10,363 nt of DNA, taken from contig CADBMQ010000019.1 of NCBI GenBank assembly GCA_902795765.1, positions 1-10,363 on the forward strand, given 5' to 3'. Every line of letters begins with the position of its first letter. The first letter of the stretch is position 1. A model generated the notes under the pieces. The model did not search any database. It was not told where the DNA came from and was given only the letters and a program-made list of their open reading frames with translations. This DNA comes from Oscillospiraceae bacterium. Lineage in GTDB: Bacteria > Bacillota > Clostridia > Oscillospirales > Acutalibacteraceae. Made by a program: the position numbers and the translations under genes. Positions 7,173-10,363 of this stretch are shown here, piece by piece.

Positions 7173-7918
7173 TGCAGTCTGAAAAAGATATTTTATTAGC
7201 TCGTTTAAATGACTGTTTGAACTCTTCGCTTTCAAAAAATATTCCAAAATTTTTAGGATTTTTGTCAGAAAGTGAATTGAGTGATGTTAATAAATTTATT
7301 GATGTAAATAAGTGTAACGTCAAGTTCTTTGGCGGTTTCGATAATGCTAAACGTCAAATAGTTGCTTTTTTGCCCGATTGGGCAGATGATGAATTTGACG
7401 ATTTTCCTATCGTACCAATTCGTGCTGATTTCAATTCTTCATATTCATTGACTCATAGAGATTTTTTGGGCGCTTTAATGGGGCTTGGAATAACACGAGA
7501 TCGAGTTGGAGATATTGTTGTGACAGACGGTTCTGCAATAATGTTTGTGCATAATAGCATTTCTAATTTTGTTATGAATGAACTCACAAAAGCAGGTCGT
7601 GTTGGATTGAAATTATCTGTTGGATTGGGTGATTTTCAATTTCCGGAACAACAGTTTGAAGATATTTCAAGTACAGTTGTCTCTGCAAGAATAGATTGTG
7701 TTGTTGCGTCTTTAATTGGAGTATCACGAGATAAAGTTTCTTCAATTATTTTAAGCGGTAGTGTATGTATAAACGGGCTTGAAATTAAAAATAACAGTGT
7801 GAGAGTATCGGAAAATTCGGTAATTGCAATACTTAAACACGGTAAATATATTATTGATTCGTTGAGTCAAACAACTAAAAAAGGTAGATTAAAACTTATA
7901 GCAAGAAAATATAAGTGA
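7172..7918 (+). CDS. ylmH: S4-domain RNA-binding protein YlmH
   Basis: YlmH is a conserved RNA-binding protein of the Firmicute and cyanobacterial division cluster. Its S4 domain resembles that of RqcP, and it has been linked to ribosome-associated quality control in Bacillus. The 248-residue protein has an N-terminal region with FLGFLSESE and VKFFGGFDNAKRQ, the central family block THRDFLGALMGLGITRDRVGDI, and a C-terminal S4 domain from about Arg173 to residue 240 (RIDCVVASLIGVSRDKV, then SGSVCINGLEIKN). The basic tail (KKGRLKLIARKYK) fits RNA contact. The ATG at 7172 shares its first base with the sepF stop (TGATG). An in-frame TTG at 7169 directly precedes it. No ribosome binding site lies at normal distance; the nearest, GGAGAG at 7145-7150, is about 21 bases away, so reinitiation after sepF is likely. 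ylmG, usually between sepF and ylmH, is absent. Confidence 0.93.
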   Translation: MQSEKDILLARLNDCLNSSLSKNIPKFLGFLSESELSDVNKFIDVNKCNVKFFGGFDNAKRQIVAFLPDWADDEFDDFPIVPIRADFNSSYSLTHRDFLGALMGLGITRDRVGDIVVTDGSAIMFVHNSISNFVMNELTKAGRVGLKLSVGLGDFQFPEQQFEDISSTVVSARIDCVVASLIGVSRDKVSSIILSGSVCINGLEIKNNSVRVSENSVIAILKHGKYIIDSLSQTTKKGRLKLIARKYK

Positions 7919-7930
7919 TTTACGTGTTTG

Positions 7931-7937
7931 AAAGGGG
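7931..7937 (+). promoter_or_regulatory. Ribosome binding site that sets the divIVA start
   Basis: AAAGGGG lies 7 bases before ATG 7945. The open frame extends upstream to 7915, but the site and the conserved N-terminus place the start at 7945. Confidence 0.75.
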
Positions 7938-7944
7938 AAATATT

Positions 7945-8736
7945 ATGAAATATAATGCAGATGACATTAGAACTTACCAATTTCAAAAGGCAGGTATGTC
8001 AGGCTATAAAGCTTCTGACGTTGATGAACTTTTGGACCAAATAGCAAGAGATTATGACGAGTTTGAAGTATTAAAAAGTGAGTTTGCCGAAAAAATTCAG
8101 GTTTTGGCAGACAAAATCAATGAATACAGAAATAACGAAGATTCTGTTAAAACTGCTATTCTTCACGCTCAAAAAACTGGTGACGCAATTTATAATGAGC
8201 GTAAGGCAGCCGCAGATGAATATTATCAAAACACAACTGCAAGTGCAGATAAAATTTTGAGCGACGCAAATGAAAAGGCTGATATTCTTATAAATGATGC
8301 GCAGGTAAAAGCACGTGATATAGTTGATCGTTCGTCAATTGAATCGCAGAAAATTCTTTCTCGTGCACAAGAGCATTCGAGAGCACTTAAAAAAGAAACC
8401 GCTGAGAAACTTGAATCTCAGATTGCTGCTTACGAGAATCTTAAAGAAACAGTTGAAACATATAAGGTTGACCTTTTGGAGGCTTGTCATAAATACATAG
8501 AATCAATTAAAAATCTACCATTAAAAAATCAGGTTGCCGAAAAAATTATCGACAATTTGAATATCGTAGAGAATGTTTCAGTTGAAGAGACTGTAGCTCA
8601 AGAAGTTGCTGAAGATGAGAAAGAAACTAAAACTATTGATGAGATTTTAGATGTAGAAAAATTGGAAGTAAAAGAAAATGACTCTCCGACAACAGTTTTC
8701 AATTTCATCACAGATAAAGATTTAAATGCCGAATAA
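7945..8736 (+). CDS. divIVA: DivIVA-family polar/septal scaffold protein
   Basis: DivIVA proteins bind curved membrane at septa and poles and recruit division, wall-growth or sporulation partners. The 263 residues begin with the lipid-binding domain (about 1-55): MKYNADDIRTYQF, then GYKASDVDELLDQIARDYDEFE, the family signature. A long coiled coil with many Ala, Glu, Lys and Gln follows at about 55-200. The last 60 residues are acidic and probably disordered (VEETVAQEVAEDEKE region). In Bacillus DivIVA the membrane-inserting tip is Phe17-Arg18 just before GlyTyr; here that place holds Met18-Ser19, so the basic contact is missing at this spot. Lys15 and nearby residues may substitute (inference). 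It follows ylmH by 26 bases, and ileS follows by 43, as in many Firmicutes. A GpsB or SepIVA-like paralogue is less likely given length and position. Confidence 0.93.
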   Translation: MKYNADDIRTYQFQKAGMSGYKASDVDELLDQIARDYDEFEVLKSEFAEKIQVLADKINEYRNNEDSVKTAILHAQKTGDAIYNERKAAADEYYQNTTASADKILSDANEKADILINDAQVKARDIVDRSSIESQKILSRAQEHSRALKKETAEKLESQIAAYENLKETVETYKVDLLEACHKYIESIKNLPLKNQVAEKIIDNLNIVENVSVEETVAQEVAEDEKETKTIDEILDVEKLEVKENDSPTTVFNFITDKDLNAE

Positions 8737-8762
8737 GGCGTAAATTTATTAACCGATTAGCG

Positions 8763-8768
8763 AAAGGA
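8763..8768 (+). promoter_or_regulatory. Ribosome binding site of ileS; gap has no T-box
   Basis: AAAGGA lies 11 bases before ATG 8780. The whole divIVA-ileS gap is 43 bases and holds nothing else I can name: no stem-loop terminator and no T-box sequence (AGGGTGG-type), which is also not seen in the 3' end of divIVA. Confidence 0.6.
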
Positions 8769-8779
8769 ATGTTTTATAA

Positions 8780-10363
8780 ATGGCACAGAATTACAAAGAC
8801 ACCCTTAATATGATGTCTACCGATTTTAGTATGCGAGCAGGTTTGCCCGTTAAAGAGCCGGAGACACTCAAAAGATGGGACGACGAAAGTGTATATGAAA
8901 AGTTGATGCAACGTAACGAGGGCAAACCTCAGTATATTCTCCATGATGGCCCTCCGTATGCAAATGGCAAAATTCATATGGGTACTGCACTTAACAAAAT
9001 TCTCAAAGATTTTGTGCTTAGATATAAAAATATGAGTGGATTTCAAGCACCGTATGTGCCTGGCTATGATACTCATGGTTTGCCGACTGAGTTGAAAGCA
9101 AGAAAGGCTGCGGGAATTTCATCAGCGGAAGAACTCACTCCTTTGAAAATCAGAAAACTTTGCCGTGAATTTGCACTCGGCTTTGTTGAGGACCAAAAAA
9201 ATCAATTTGTTAGATTGGGTGTTTTGGGTGATTGGGATAATCCCTATCTCACACTCAAAAATGAATTTGTTGCAACACAAATTGAAGTTTTCGGTGAAAT
9301 GGCTCAAAAGGGATATATTTATAAAGGCTTGAAACCGGTTTATTGGTGCCCTGAATGCCAGACCGCACTTGCAGAAGCAGAAATTGAATACGCAGAAGAT
9401 CCGTGCCATTCTATCTATGTTAAATTCAAAGTAAAAGATGATCAAGGTAAACTCTCTGCAATGGGTGCAGATCTTGATAAAACATATTTCGTTATTTGGA
9501 CAACAACAACTTGGACACTTCCTGCAAACCTTGCAATCTGTGTTGGTCCGAACTATAATTATGCACTTACAGAAGCAAACGGTGAGTACTATGTAATGGC
9601 AGAGGAACTCACAGATGTTTCTATGAAAGCAGCAGGAATTGAAGAATACAAAACACTTGGTATTATTAAGGGTAGCGAACTCGAATATATGACAACTGCT
9701 CATCCGTTTATTGATAGAGATTCCCTTGTCATTGTCGGTGACCATGTAACTCTTGAAAGTGGTACAGGTTGTGTACATACTGCACCTGGTCACGGTGTTG
9801 ACGACTTTGAAGTTTGCCGTAAATATCCAGAAATTCCGATGGTAGTGCCAGTTGATCATACAGGTACTCTTACAGAAGAAGCAGGTATTTTTTCAGGTCT
9901 TAAAACAGACGAAGCAAATAAGGCTATTGCTCTTCATCTTGAAGAGACAGGCAATTTGTTTGCACTTCAAAAGATTATCCACCAATATCCGCACTGTTGG
10001 AGATGCAAATCTCCGATCTTGTTTCGTGCAACAGAGCAGTGGTTCTGCTCAATTTCCAAGTTTGCAGATCAAGCGGTTAGTGAAATTGATAAAGTTAAAT
10101 GGATTCCTGAATGGGGTCATGATCGTATCGCATCAATGGTCAAGGATCGTTCCGACTGGTGTATTTCACGTCAGCGCGTATGGGGTGTTCCGATTCCGAT
10201 TTTCTATTGTAAAGATTGCGGTAAAGAATATATAAATCCTGAATCAATCAAAAAAGTTGCTGATATATTCCGTGAAAAGGGTGCAGATGCATGGTATGAG
10301 CTTTCTGAAAAAGAACTTATGCCCGAAGGCGCACATTGCGATTGCGGTTGCACAGAGTTCAAA
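8780..10363 (+). CDS. ileS: Isoleucyl-tRNA synthetase, 3'-truncated by the window edge
   Basis: IleRS attaches isoleucine to tRNA-Ile and edits misactivated valine. The frame stays open for 528 codons to the last base, about 55-60% of a normal 900-plus-residue enzyme. HDGPPYANGK and the HIGH-box variant HMGT (66-69) lie in the first half of the class I catalytic domain, followed by GYDTHGLPTE. The CP1 editing domain shows the Thr-rich WTTTTWTLPAN (Pro is common at the fourth Thr) and GTGCVHTAPGHGVDDF, whose Asp is the editing residue. Catalytic-domain sequence returns with YPHCWRCKSPILFRATEQWF and DWCISRQRVWGVPIP. A zinc-ribbon-like insert begins with CKDCG and reaches HCDCGC (519-524). KMSKS, the anticodon-binding domain and the stop are outside. 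The sequence is of the ordinary bacterial type. No T-box leader separates it from divIVA, so it may be co-transcribed with the division genes. Confidence 0.97.
   Translation, partial: MAQNYKDTLNMMSTDFSMRAGLPVKEPETLKRWDDESVYEKLMQRNEGKPQYILHDGPPYANGKIHMGTALNKILKDFVLRYKNMSGFQAPYVPGYDTHGLPTELKARKAAGISSAEELTPLKIRKLCREFALGFVEDQKNQFVRLGVLGDWDNPYLTLKNEFVATQIEVFGEMAQKGYIYKGLKPVYWCPECQTALAEAEIEYAEDPCHSIYVKFKVKDDQGKLSAMGADLDKTYFVIWTTTTWTLPANLAICVGPNYNYALTEANGEYYVMAEELTDVSMKAAGIEEYKTLGIIKGSELEYMTTAHPFIDRDSLVIVGDHVTLESGTGCVHTAPGHGVDDFEVCRKYPEIPMVVPVDHTGTLTEEAGIFSGLKTDEANKAIALHLEETGNLFALQKIIHQYPHCWRCKSPILFRATEQWFCSISKFADQAVSEIDKVKWIPEWGHDRIASMVKDRSDWCISRQRVWGVPIPIFYCKDCGKEYINPESIKKVADIFREKGADAWYELSEKELMPEGAHCDCGCTEFK

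Noticed and set aside
7862..7890. Possible promoter TTGAGT, 17 bases, TAGATT upstream of divIVA
   Set aside because: Each hexamer matches consensus at only four of six positions, which is common by chance in AT-rich coding DNA.
9122..9859. 245-codon open frame on the minus strand
   Set aside because: It lies wholly inside the clear ileS frame on the opposite strand. Its product is a Cys/Phe/Asn-rich composition with no recognisable domain, as expected for an antisense shadow.
9852..10235. 127-codon + strand open frame overlapping ileS
   Set aside because: It is in another frame of a region where ileS shows conserved catalytic motifs, and its product has no family features.

Overview
This window is a chromosomal stretch of an AT-rich Gram-positive bacterium, most likely a Clostridia-class Firmicute; an Oscillospiraceae/Ruminococcaceae-like gut anaerobe is my best guess. 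The reasons are the strong AGGAGG-type ribosome binding sites, the low G+C by eye, the SepF/YlmH/DivIVA division set, an endonuclease-type MutL, and the Firmicute form of IleS. All nine genes lie on the + strand. They are packed with overlaps or gaps of at most 43 bases, and I see no tRNA, rRNA, mobile element, CRISPR array or convincing terminator.

Positions 1-3792 hold the mismatch-repair pair: the 3' three quarters of mutS (its 5' end is outside the window) and a complete mutL. miaA (tRNA A37 dimethylallyltransferase) starts inside the mutL stop codon. Next comes a single-pass membrane protein of HlyD/membrane-fusion type with no transporter partner in view. It overlaps yggS (PLP-homeostasis protein).

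Positions 6633-8736 hold the cell-division section: sepF (FtsZ membrane anchor), ylmH (S4-domain RNA-binding protein) and divIVA (polar/septal scaffold). This is the Firmicute ylm-divIVA cluster, but ylmG (YggT family) is missing between sepF and ylmH. ileS (isoleucyl-tRNA synthetase) begins at 8780 and runs off the right edge after 528 codons. Its KMSKS region and C-terminus are outside. No T-box leader fits in the 43-base gap before it.

The layout suggests one long transcription unit joining DNA repair, tRNA modification, PLP homeostasis, division-site assembly and tRNA charging. A near-consensus candidate promoter inside the 3' end of yggS could drive the division genes separately. Most of the window is conserved housekeeping sequence. 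The least explained part is the orphan HlyD-like protein, and I see no clearly new multi-gene system.
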